A stretch of DNA of 64,000 bases from Phoenix dactylifera (lineage: Eukaryota > Streptophyta > Magnoliopsida > Arecales > Arecaceae): NCBI RefSeq assembly GCF_009389715.1, contig NW_024068216.1, positions 33,501 through 97,500 of the forward strand, given 5' to 3'. The translations under genes were made by a program, and so were the position numbers. Shown piece by piece: positions 46,086-56,293 of this stretch (position 1 is its first letter; each line of letters starts with the position of its first letter). The notes beneath the pieces are model-generated. The model was not told the DNA's origin and did not search any database. It worked only from the letters and a program-made list of their open reading frames with translations.

Positions 46086-46364
46086 TGCCGCAGATAATAA
46101 TTCAATTTTTTTTATTTTTTTAAAAAATAATTCTAACGACGCTTTAAAGCATCGTTAGAACAAGTTTTATGCTAAAAAGCGTCGGTAAAGCGTCACTAAT
46201 TTTCGATGCTTTTGGAAGCGTCGGAAAATATTTTCTCCACTGTAGCATAGGCGACGCTTTACCGATGCTTAGGAAAGCGTCGGGATGGTTTTTAGCGATG
46301 CTTAAAAGCGTCGCTAAAGGCCAAAAAACACGTCGCTAATGCCCTATATTCTTGTAGTGGCTTC

Positions 46365-46986
46365 AGTATAGGTTTTAGGATCTTTGATTAGAGAGAGTGT
46401 GTGTATAGGCTTTGTGGGATGATGAATGGTAGTTATAGGATAAATGCTTGTGTAAGGAGTGGATGGTGGAATATGAACTTGGATGTTCAGTAGATGTATT
46501 TGTGACTAATTTGTAATTGTAGTCCTTCAAATAGTTCGGTGGAACTCTAATTCTGCTTGATCTTCTGAGAGGAATGTTCTTGCCAGGGTGTTCATTTTGT
46601 GGAGGTGACTCATTTGACACATTTAAATATGCAGAACTAAGTGCTGGGGAATGATATGAATTGTCCATTTTTGTTTGATAGACTGGTAAGTGTATATCTG
46701 GTAAAGCCGGAGGTAGGACTAGTTCTAATGAAGTTGGAGAAAGTACAAGTTCTTTTGTACTAGAACTCTGAAAAGGGAATGTGGATTCATGGAAGACTAC
46801 ATCTTTGGAAATAATATTTGACTGAATTTCTAGGTCATAAACTTTGTATCCCTTAACCCCCGCTGGATACCCAAGAAAAACACATTTCCTAGCTCTAGGA
46901 TCAAGCTTAGTTCTATTGTGTTTGAGAGTGAAAATAAAACATAAACAACCAAATACTCTTAGATGAGTGTAAGAAGGAATGGAAGT
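46365..46986 (-). pseudogene. Old Copia pol, part 2: integrase C-terminus and linker
   Basis: Minus strand: [38 protein letters not shown], then a Ser/Pro-rich linker and [19 protein letters not shown]. These are the usual Copia integrase tail and pre-RT linker. It is bounded on the right by the gypsy LTR unit (target AAAAA at 46987-46991) and on the left by the CACTA element. Confidence 0.88.
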
Positions 46987-47282
46987 AAAAATGTCACGCC
47001 CCCACCTGCGCGGGGCACGTGAGGCACCCAGTGCCCACGTGGGGGCCACATGAGGGGGAACACGGGGCTCCCCTACCATATATTGTCCGGTTCCGGAGCT
47101 TTACGCAAGCGTCCTTCACCCCTCCCTGGTTTTGTTTTTCACCCAAAACGCGTCTGCAGGATTTGGAGACACCCGCCTTATATGCCCAGGCTCTGGAACG
47201 AGTCTTTCCGATGTGAAACTATTGGGCCTCACACCCTTTCCACCATCGGACAAGAGCCGTCCTCGGCTCTGATACCACTAAA

Positions 47283-50200
47283 TGTCACGCCCCGAATTCG
47301 GATCATGACACGGCCGTGCTATTGCAAACCTTTGCCCGCAATAACACGCAGCCACTTTAAAACTTCAAATGTTTCGTCAATAAAAGATTGATTACAAAGC
47401 ATCTAAAAATAGCAACATTTAATGTGTCATTTTCTTATCCCCATAATCCTGAAGCATGTCACGCTCCTCGTTCCTAGCATCTCCTATTCATCTGTAAGAA
47501 CATAAATAAATGGGTATGAGCTATAAAGCTCAGTAAGTAACCGTGCATAATCTTATCTGATCAAGCATAATATTTTCTCATACTAGTGCATTAATTTAAG
47601 AAACTAACAATTGTTACAAAGTAAGCATTTCATATAACAAACCAGTCATAAAACTATGCATGTCCATTTATGCAACTTCATAAATATGGCTATGCATCAT
47701 AAAACTTTTGTCATTATTCCATGCTTTGAAATCCGTACTCGTCATTATTCATGCTTTGAAATTCGTGCTTTCAGATGATAGTGTAGCTATGGTCACTATT
47801 ATTACCCGTGACAGGGCCATAATCTTTACCAACTATTATTCCCCATTGGCAGAGTCTAAGCCAAGCTATTATAACCTGCTGGCGAGGGCCGTATGCCGAG
47901 CTACTATAACCCGCTGGCAAGGGCCATAATATTTGCCAACTATTATTTTCCGTTGGCAGGGTCTAAACCAAGCTACTATAACCCGCTGGCGAGGACCGTA
48001 TGCCGAGCTACTGTAACTCGCTGGCGAGGGCCATGATCTTTGCCAATTATTGTTCCCCGTTGGCAGGGTCTAAACCAAGCTACTATAACCCGCTGGTGAG
48101 GGTCGTATGCCGAGCTACTGTAACCCGCTGGCGAGGGCCATAATCTTTGCCAACTATTGTTCCCTGTTGGCAGGGTCTAAACCAAGCTACTATAACCCGC
48201 TGGCGAGGACCGTATGCCGAGCTACTGTAACCCGCTGGCGAGGGCCATAATCTTTGCCAACTATTGTTCCCCGTTGACAGGGTCTTCTTCTAGTTACTAT
48301 TACCCACTGGCGGGGGTCGTAAAGCCAAGTTACTTTTACCCACTGGCTGGGATCGTATGCCTAGTTACTGTTATCCATTGGCGGGGGTCGTGCATAGCGA
48401 TCTGAGAGTTCTTAAAAACATATCATGCTTTTCATAAATCTTTTCTCATCGGTACATTGGAAAGTGAATAATGGCATCATGCTGAATAAAATTCATGATC
48501 ATACTGAAAACTTTATTTTTCTTTCCATGCATCTTTCTACATCATCATAATCATGTGTAAATAATAAAATAATCATGATGGATGCTATTTATCCAAAATC
48601 ATGTAATCATTTGCTAACACATGTTGGATCTTAATTTTATGAAAATATAAATAATCATATACAATTTTATAATTAAATAGTCACAAGTATTTGATAAAAC
48701 ATAAGATTATATCCGGGTTACTTACATTTTCCACAATTCATATACACAATTTCCATTCTATAAATAATACTTTTTCATCATATAAAACGTGATACATGAT
48801 CCATAATAAGATTAAGACAGGTTACTTACCTTAATTTGCTCACCAAATGCCAATTCTCCAATACCTAGCAAGATCATTAAATTACATATCACTTGCACAT
48901 TTAATTTCTATTTATTTATAATCTTAAAGTCATTTACAGCCCATCCATAGGACTCAATTTTATTTTCAGGTTTGTAGCCTAATTCAATTTCTGGTTCGGG
49001 CCCATGGCCCAATTCAATTTCTGGTTCTGGTCTAATCTATTTTCTGGCTCAGATTTGATCCAATTACTGGTTCAAGTCTGATTCAACTTCTGGTTCAAAC
49101 CTGATTCAACCTCTGATTCAGGTCTGATCCAGCTTCTGGTTCAGGTCTGAGCCAATTCCACCCAATTGCCCTTTGGTTCAGGTCTGGACCCATTTGCATT
49201 CAGGCCCGACGTTTAATTAGGTTCTGGGTCAGACCCTTGGCCTGATTCAACTACTGGGCCCATTTGTATTCAGGCCCAAAAACACCATTAGTTAATTTAT
49301 AATTAAACCTTATCAGTTCTAATTAATTTAAAGGGAACCTAGCCTCAAACTATATTCAATTTAGTCCCTATATTAAAATTTGAGCTTTTCAGGCCCAGTT
49401 AGTTTTGGTTTTAAGAACACTGGCCTCGAATCAGGGCCCAGCCTGGCCAGGGCTTCTAAAGCCAAGTTTATTTGAAGCCCACTCCGGAAATCAAGCCCAT
49501 TTTAGCCCACAACATTTTTTTTTCTTTTCTTTTCCTTTCTTTTCTTCTTTTTCTTTTCTTTCTTCTTCTCCCTTCCCGAACCTTCTCTTTCTTCCTTCTT
49601 CGTTCCATCCCGATCTCCTCCCATTTTCTCCTCTTCTCCCACGAAACTGGGGAATGAGCTCGGAAGGGTGCTCGGGATGAGGCCGGCCCGAAGCCGACGG
49701 CGCTGCAGCCAACCGGCGGCACCGACGGCGGCCGAGGTCCCACCTGCGGCAGCCGCGGCCCGACTGGCAGCTCTACTCCTCCGCCTCTGGTGGAGGAGAT
49801 GGGTCACAGCCACCCGTCAGGGAGCGACAAGACCGGCCGAAGCCGGTGATGCTCGCTAAACGCACGGCCGACACCCGTGGTTGGCCCGATGGCATCTACG
49901 GTGGCCCGAGCCGACGACGTCCATGGCCATCGGAAATCGCCCTTCAGTCCATCTTCTCTGATTCCCTCCAGCCACAATCTAATTGGTTCCCTCCATGGGA
50001 ACCGGATTTGTACAAGCCGAGAACCATCCCCATGAATCGAGAGGTAGGTTCATTTTTTGGATTTTTTAGATCTAGGGTTTTAATAGGAAGGGGAAGTCAC
50101 CGTTGAGTGGAGGGGAAGGTTCTTCAACATGGGCCGTCAATGGTTTTCAGTCAATAGACCCAGTGCCGGATGAATGCCGCCCATGATAAGATCTTCCCCT

Positions 50201-50653
50201 CTACATCATCTCCCTACCCATCTTTCTCTGTTAATCCTCTTCTAGCTAGATTGGATCTAAGCTATTAACATGTAAATCATGAATGGGGAGAAGGGTTAGG
50301 GTTTACCTAGCTCCGATAAGCCGTGAAGTATATCCGGCGAGCTGCTGTGTCTGCTCCGGTGGCGCAGTGCGACGACGAGCTATCAGTCCCCCCTCCTCCG
50401 GTGCCACTGCTATCTGGCTCCTTGCACAGAAGGAAGAAGGTGAGGAGTAGGGAGAGTGTAGTCGATGGGGTCCTGTACTCAGGACTCCATGGGTTTTTAT
50501 AACCCTCCATCAACCTCAGAGGGGTGAGGGACCGCGGCTGTTAGGTGGTTATAACTGCCTCAACAGTTGCCGCCCTCCACCTCCTTCCTTCCAAAATTTC
50601 CAGATGGACCGTCAGCTTTGGTCCATGCCGGTCCATCTGGTCCGGGGTTTACA
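47283..50653 (-). repeat. Gypsy-type LTR (3.4 kb)
   Basis: It shares with the 6688-9497 LTR the end region (AATAGCACGGCCGTGTCA... GGGGCGTGACA), the minisatellite, the acceptor-like and donor-like signals and a GGCCC-rich part (48950-49270). A pyrimidine-rich stretch at 49509-49580 and a GC-rich stretch at 49680-49920 also parallel the other LTR. It is clearly diverged from it. The open frames within it are compositional. Confidence 0.85.
47790..48395 (-). repeat. Minisatellite in the second gypsy LTR, about 36-bp units
   Basis: About 15 or more units; the minus-strand core is CGCCAGCGGGTTATAGTAGC followed by TCGGC. Units alternate between two types (one with GGCATACGG, one with TTGGCAAAGATTATGG), making a higher-order repeat. 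The core aligns with the 30-bp unit at 8774-8950. Confidence 0.92.
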
Positions 50654-50658
50654 AAAAA

Positions 50659-51990
50659 TGACTTCATAGGGAGACTTGTTTTTAAGTGTAGGAGTGGGTA
50701 TCTCGTTAATTAGATAGGTAGCTGTTAAGACAGCATCTCTCCAAAATTTAGTCGGAAGTGATGCTTGAAAAAGAAGGGCTCTAGCAACAGTAAGAAGATG
50801 CTGATGTTTTCTTCCACTATCTCATTTTGTTGTGGAGTATAAACACAAGTTCTTTGATGTATAATCCCTTTGGAACTATAGAACTCGGGCATATGGAATT
50901 CCATGCCATTATCAGTTCTAATTTGTTTCACTTTGGCATTGAATTGAGTTTGAACTAAGTGAATGAAGGGTTGCAGAAGGTATCTAACTTTAAATTTAAA
51001 TTTCATAAGGTATACCCAGGTTACTCGGCTATAATCATCAACTATAGTTAAGAAATAGTGATGACCTTGAATGGATGCTTGAGAATAAAGACTCCATATG
51101 TCACAATGTATTAAATCAAATGCAGAAGAAGTGATAGAGTTGCTCATATGAAATGGTTTTCTTTTTTTTTTTTGGCTAAATGACAAACGGTACATTATAG
51201 TGATTCATTTTTCTTCACATCAGAAATATGAGATTGTATTAAATTCAATCACTGGTTGGATAAGTGTCCTAGTCTAAAATGCCAAAGATCAAAAGAATGT
51301 TCTGTATTAGCATTGAGAACTTGACTTTTGGATTACTTGGAAAGAAGAGGTTGATTGACAGCGGGACTTGGAAAGAGAAAGTAGAGACCACTATGAGCTC
51401 TAGCAAATCCAATCGTCATCCATGAAGAGAGGTCTTGTATCAAGCAGAATTTTTCCAAAAAAGATAAGACATAAGGAAGCATTGTGAGTGAGTTTACTAA
51501 CGGAGAGAAGATTAAAGATAAAGAAAGGTACACATAAAATGTTTGTGAGTGTTAAAAGTTCTGACAATTTTATAGTGCCAATACGAGTCACCTTTGCCTT
51601 AGTTCTATTTGGCATTTGAACATATGCTTATGTTTCACATGTTATGGAGGTAAGAAAGGAAATGGAGCAGACCATGTGGTCAATGGCTCCTATGTCAATT
51701 ATTTATGGAGCTATTTGTTCATTGGTTAATTCAAATTTCTCTCGGTTGGCGAGAGGGCAGAGGAATTAGTAATGATGGAGGTATAAGGGAGAGTTGTACC
51801 GGCCATGTTAGAGTAAGATTGAGTATTTGATGTTTCTGTGGATGTTGTTGGGTTAGGTAGTAATAGCTTGGACATTAGGAGAGATGAATCACTTGACTTG
51901 GACTGATGAGGCATCTGAGCATTGATAAGATCAATAAGTTGCTGAACTTAAGCTTAAGTGAGAGCTGTCTGAGATGAGATCTACTCCTTT
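50659..51990 (-). pseudogene. Old Copia pol, part 1: protease and integrase core
   Basis: Minus strand. A protease region (TKAKVTRIGTIKLSELLTLT, NLLSVSKLTHNASLCLIF) is followed by the integrase core: FDLIHCDIWSL, TIVDDYSRVTWVYLMKF, IRTDNGMEF and YTPQQNEIVEE, then [11 protein letters not shown] across the later insertion. The protease active site reads DIG in place of DTG or DSG. Several stops and frame changes are present. Confidence 0.88.
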
Positions 51991-52119
51991 TGTTGGCTTT
52001 GAGTGATCACCTGATTTGCTAAATATTTATTTGAAGGAACACTATTAGGATTCCTAGGTTTGATCTTAGTAAATTTGAAGTTAGTTGGAAATCCTATCAG
52101 TCTATAGCATTTCTCCTTA

Positions 52120-52954
52120 GTGTGCCCAACTTTTTCACAATAATAACATACTATTTCAGACTTATCTTTCCTTTTTGTATGAACCGCAACAAGTGCAGAG
52201 GATTTAGAAGTTGGAAATATTGATGTACGTGCTTGTCTTTATCTTTTCTCTTGTAAAACTAATAAAAAAAGTTTTATCTAAAGAGGGCATAGGGCTCATG
52301 AGAATTATCTGACCTCTAATGTTGTCGTATGAATCATTTAGCCCCATTAAGAACTTAAAGACATAATCCTTTTGCTGAGCTTCACCAACAATTCCCACTG
52401 CATTACATGTACAATGCCCACAAGTGCAGGAAGGCAATGGCCTATAATTGTGTAATTCTTCCCAAATAGCATTGAGTTGGGTGAAATAATCACTTACAGA
52501 TTTTGTTCCCTGCATAATCGAGCTGAGTTGATGATGAAGATGGTAGATTCTGACATTATCCGGTTGTGCAAACCGGGTCTTTAGCTTTCCCACACTTCCT
52601 TTGCAGAGCTAATGTATAGCACACTTGATGCAATTTTTCTTAAAATAGAGTTCAGAATCTATGAAAGGATCAGATTGTTGCATCTCAACCAGGGTAAGTA
52701 AAAAGGACTGGTTAATTCTGGTGTGGGAATAGTTCCATCAAGAAATCCCAACTTGTTCTTAATGGAAATGGCTAATGTGAAGAATCGATTCCATAAGAGG
52801 TAATTGGATCCTGATGGAGGAGGTGTGATCACCATAGTGTTAGCATTATCATTGTGATGAAGGAAGAATGGACTGTTTGGATCTCAGAAGAAGAAGGGAT
52901 ATGAGTCGAAGAATAGGCAGGAGAGATATGAGCTGAAGATTCTCCGTCTGCCAT
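52120..52954 (-). pseudogene. Old Copia gag
   Basis: Begins at ATG 52954 (MADGESSAHISP), soon broken by stops. The recognisable UBN2-type gag segment lies at 52593-52204 (LKTRFAQPDNVRIYHLHHQL, VSDYFTQLNAIWEEL), and a CCHC knuckle (CEKVGHTKEKC) follows near 52130 in a shifted frame. Confidence 0.85.
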
Positions 52955-53060
52955 TTTTGGATATTCTCAAGTCAAGAAAAGATGATAGATACAGCTTACA
53001 ACATCTCCAAGAAGGAAGAAGCAGAAGCTTGTATAACCATGATTCAAACTTCTAACTCCT

Positions 53061-53072
53061 GCTCTGGTACCA
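53061..53072 (-). other. Primer-binding site of the old Copia element
   Basis: TGGTACCAGAGC on the minus strand, directly adjoining the 5' LTR. It differs by one base from the usual initiator-tRNA complement. Confidence 0.85.
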
Positions 53073-53491
53073 TGTTAGAAAATGAAGAGTGGAAACTGAA
53101 AACGGGGAGAAGGAAAAGGATGAATTCATTTTTAATTTTCTTGCTTAATCTTTGTACAGATTGGAGGTATTTATACACATTCGAGCTTGATTAAACTGTA
53201 ACTAATCTAGCTTTTAAGCAATGCAAATTGTAACTGAATGTAACTAATCCAAAAAGTCAAATTGAAGGAGCTTCCAGAACACTGAGTTTGTTTCAGCCGG
53301 TTCACTGTTTCAACCCATTTCAAGAGTCACTGTTATGAAACGTTATGACTATTGTGAAACGTTATGAGAGTTTAAATTTGACCGTTGAAGCTTTCATAGG
53401 AACCAGTTGTGCTGCTGGAAAGAACTGGTAGAGCCGTTGCTTGCCGGTTTGCTGGAAGAGACTGTAACTCAGTGACTTTGTTATTTTGAGA
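53073..53491 (-). repeat. 5' LTR of the old Copia element
   Basis: 419 bp, followed by target duplication AAGTA. Confidence 0.93.
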
Positions 53492-53496
53492 AAGTA

Positions 53497-54500
53497 GAAA
53501 CTAAGGAGTAAGATAACTGCAGTAGAAAATTTTTAAGCAAAGCATGCAACAGCAAATAGTGCGGTGATTGGTTATCTTGCCACAAATCACTTTAACCTCA
53601 CCACATGTGCAAAGACATGCCAGTAACCCAATGCGTAAGGTAAGCTTTCGTTGTTGTATGCTGAATCAAAGGCGATCATAGATCTCCAAGTTTGACACTC
53701 AATGTGCCAAAAGAGGAAACCCCAAAAGCTCTCGTCAGGGATCGTTTGTGCGTTCACATTCCAAAATCTAGTTCAGGTAATTCTCTTATTCATCATGTTT
53801 AAAATATCTACTTGAATTTTGATTGCAAGTCTCATAGAAATCACAGGACCATTTGATATACTCCGTGTGAGATGTAATCATGATATATCTGATCTGGATA
53901 TTGTAATATGTTCCTCTAGGCTATATCATATATACTACAATAATTGGGTACTGCAACCTTTTTATCCTAGGTAGAATATCAAGAACTGTACATTTATATA
54001 AGAAAGTAAATGCATGTATGTGTATAGATATATGTACACATGCATGCACACATACGTATGCAAGGTACATAGATTCACATGTATATATGTATGTATGTAC
54101 GCAATAATGTGTCATTTCACAAATATATGCATATGTACTCAACTGCACAAAAAAAAAAAAAAAAAACATACTTTTCATTACCTAATTATATGCACGTTGA
54201 TGCACACATGCACCATGTATGAACATCTAAGTTTATTATAAGCCTTAATGTATCTCCAAATATGGTGGGATTTGTGTACCTGAAATACACTTAGAAAAGA
54301 TCTACCGAAGTGATTGAAACAATATACTTTTTATGTTGTCGAGTCCCTCAAGCACCAAACTCCGAGGTAGATAGCTGGCCACGGATTCTGATCCCCATGA
54401 ATTTCTCATATTAATTGAGAGCTTGTGAAACACCATAAAGACTAAAGTTAAGCTGTTATTGATTGTTTCTACTTTTATTGGAAGAGCTACTGATTCATGT
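53497..54500. other. Intergenic region upstream of the MYB gene
   Basis: No gene seen. 54010-54130 is a loose microsatellite of TATG, CATG and ACAC words, and an 18-base A run lies near 54148-54165. The Copia insertion ends about 1.1 kb upstream of the MYB TATA box. Confidence 0.55.
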
Positions 54501-54504
54501 GACC

Positions 54505-54560
54505 AAACAAAGAGAAAGGAGGAAAAAAGACTTTGCTGACTTTGAAAAAGCTGAAGGAGG
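54505..54560 (+). promoter_or_regulatory. Cluster of AAAG (Dof-type) sites in the MYB promoter
   Basis: At least five AAAG or CTTT words in about 55 bases, 70-130 bp upstream of the TATA box. Dof factors bind AAAG, and Dof clusters drive guard-cell expression of the Arabidopsis MYB60 promoter. Equivalence here is an inference. Confidence 0.4.
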
Positions 54561-54631
54561 AAAAGAGGGAGAGGATGAGTCATCCAGGTAGATGATAGGT
54601 GGAAAAGGCTCACACCCTTCAAGTCTTCCTG

Positions 54632-54639
54632 TATATAAG
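54632..54639 (+). promoter_or_regulatory. TATA box of the MYB gene
   Basis: TATATAAG, 120 bp before the ATG. Transcription would start near 54665, leaving a short leader of about 85 bases. Confidence 0.75.
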
Positions 54640-54751
54640 CACTAACATGTTCATGAGAGAGTAAAAGGAAGCCAGGGAAAAGGAAAGAGTTGAAAGGAAG
54701 GAAAAGGAGAGTTTGGGTGGTCTTTGAGGTAGTAGAGCAAACCTATTTGCC

Positions 54752-56293
54752 ATGGGAAGGCCTCCTTGCTGTGATAAGGTTGGCATCAAGAAAGGGCCTT
54801 GGACTGCTGAAGAAGACATCATATTGGTCTCCTATATCCAAGAGCATGGGGCTGGAAACTGGAGAGCTGTCCCTACGAATACCGGTGAAGTGTCCAAACT
54901 CCTATATTTTGTTTGCCTTTTTCCTCGCTCAACTCCAATGATCTGTGAGGATTTCTATCGAAGTGTCCCATATTTTCCACTTTTCTTGTTACACCTTGCT
55001 TTTCTCTCATAATATCAAAATTCAATCATTTTTAAGCGTTTCAGTTGTCTTTTTATTGTCCTTTTACTTTGCCTCAACTTACTTTTTCTTAAGAAGAAAT
55101 GTTTCAACTGAACTGAATGGGCTTATACCGATTCCTTAGTTTGTTATATTCATCTTTGATATTGTAGCTTTCAAAGATTTTTCTGGGGCAATCCGTGAAC
55201 ATCTTTGATATTATCTCACTTTTCCGTTCTTTAAATCGTAGGCTTGCTAAGATGTAGCAAGAGTTGCAGACTCAGATGGACCAATTACCTCAGACCTGGA
55301 ATAAAGCGTGGCAACTTCACCCCACATGAGCAAGGAATTATCATCCATCTTCAGGCCTTGCTTGGTAATAGGTAATCTTAATTCTTTTCTTCCATTCCAT
55401 TCTTTCACATTTTTTTTCCAGAAAAATACTGATTCTGTCCGCAATTAAATGATAAAATGATTATCCTTATCCATTGTATGAACTGCCATGATTAAGAAGG
55501 GAAAGAAGAAGAAAAGAATTGTGAATCTTGATTAGAACGTGAGATAAAGAACTCAAGACTAATAAACCTTTTGCTTCTCTCTACTTATGCTTTGGTCTTC
55601 TTTTCCTGTAGGTGGGCAGCAATAGCTTCTTACCTTCCCCAGAGAACAGACAATGATATAAAGAACTACTGGAACACCCATCTCAAGAAGAAGTTCAAGA
55701 AGTACCAGACAGCAATTGATAGCTCTATGATCTCGTCTGATTCAGGCGCCAGCTGCCATGAACAAATGTCCAAAGGCTACAGCATGGAGGGACGAATTAG
55801 GATCCCAGGCCTCACTGCATCGCACTCACCAACCTCCAGATTCTATCAGAGCCCCTCCACCTATACTTCCAACACCGAGAACATCTCAAGACTCCTTGAA
55901 GGATGGATGTGGTCCTTACCAAAGTCCGCACAAGACATGCACCAACAGAGCACCATCATCGACAGCGATGGCAATGAATCATTACAAGGGAGTCAAGCTA
56001 AAGGTGATCGATGGAGCTGTGCTGCAATAGCTAAAGACGACCATGACTCACTGCTCTCATTCGAGAACCTTAGCAGCATTGCCTGGGAGAAGTCATCATC
56101 ATCATCACTTCACTCGGTACTCCAAGGGACACAGCTCGCACCGGCTGATGCTGAGGCCAAACGTGGGGTGGCGGATGGCGCACAACAGCCTCCTTTATCT
56201 TTGCTGGAGAAGTGGCTCCTTGATGACACCTCAGGGCTGGTGGATGGCCTCATGGAACTTCCTGCTGACTGCTTCTCGAGCCCAATGTTGTAA
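54752..56293 (+). CDS. MYB60-like: R2R3-MYB transcription factor, MYB60-like (subgroup 1)
   Basis: Three exons: 54752-54884 (133 bp), 55242-55371 (130 bp) and 55612-56293 (682 bp), with GT-AG introns. The 133/130 lengths are those of most R2R3-MYB genes. The 314-residue product has R2 ([19 protein letters not shown], tryptophan helix pattern) and R3 ([20 protein letters not shown], then [20 protein letters not shown]). The C-terminal motifs [22 protein letters not shown] and LMELP near the end are those of subgroup 1 (MYB30, 31, 60, 94, 96). The ending fits MYB60 best, a regulator of stomatal opening expressed in guard cells. It would act in the nucleus on AC-rich promoter elements. Gln replaces the usual Glu in HEEG. 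No lesion was seen. Confidence 0.93.

Larger units (their letters stand above)
44510..46361. mobile_element. CACTA-type element carrying a host gene fragment, nested in Copia
   Basis: It interrupts the Copia pol frame, which resumes cleanly on the other side. GCT occurs at both borders (44507-44509 and 46362-46364), the 3-bp duplication expected for CACTA elements. The right end CTTGTAGTG and subterminal GACGCTT/AAGCGTC repeats (46130-46330 and 44700-44900) match the family at 58431. The left edge does not begin CACTA. It reads CTAGAGGTGGGCAACGGGCC followed by about 170 bp of GGGCC-rich sequence, which resembles hAT-type termini, so the left terminus has probably been replaced or invaded. The interior is a captured DUF1645 gene. 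Confidence 0.75.
46992..50653 (-). mobile_element. Gypsy LTR unit with primer-binding site and a 290-bp stub
   Basis: On the minus strand it starts TGTAAACCCC and ends GGGCGTGACA, with AAAAA duplicated on both sides (46987-46991 and 50654-50658). Removing it restores the Copia integrase frame. Within it, 47283-50653 is a complete LTR related to that of the chromovirus, followed by a 5-base gap, a primer-binding site (47265-47277, TGGTATCAGAGCC on minus) and about 290 bp of leader. There is no coding region and no second LTR beyond about 11 matching terminal bases. It is therefore neither a normal solo LTR nor a full element. Confidence 0.8.
42558..53491 (-). mobile_element. Ty1/copia retrotransposon, old, split by two later insertions
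   Basis: The LTRs are at 42558-42974 and 53073-53491, starting TGTTAGAAAATG and ending TTATTTTGAGA on the plus strand. The target duplication AAGTA is at 42553-42557 and 53492-53496. The LTRs differ at roughly 5-6 percent of sites, so it is much older than the other LTR elements here. Without the two insertions (44510-46361 and 46992-50653) it would be about 5.4 kb, a normal Copia size. Minus-strand gag, protease, integrase, RT and RNase H are all present but broken by stops and frame changes. Confidence 0.93.

Noticed and set aside
45057-46158. Several plus-strand frames across the DUF1645 region
   Set aside because: GC-rich antisense shadows of the minus-strand coding sequence, which alone carries the family motifs.
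46992-47281. Separate small LTR or TRIM element
   Set aside because: Only one end resembles an LTR terminus and no second copy or own target duplication is present; described instead as a stub of the larger unit.
54752-55012. Reading the MYB start as an unspliced 86-codon frame
   Set aside because: A GT donor after the 133-bp first exon and the R2-R3 continuity in the next exons show that the frame beyond 54884 is intron.
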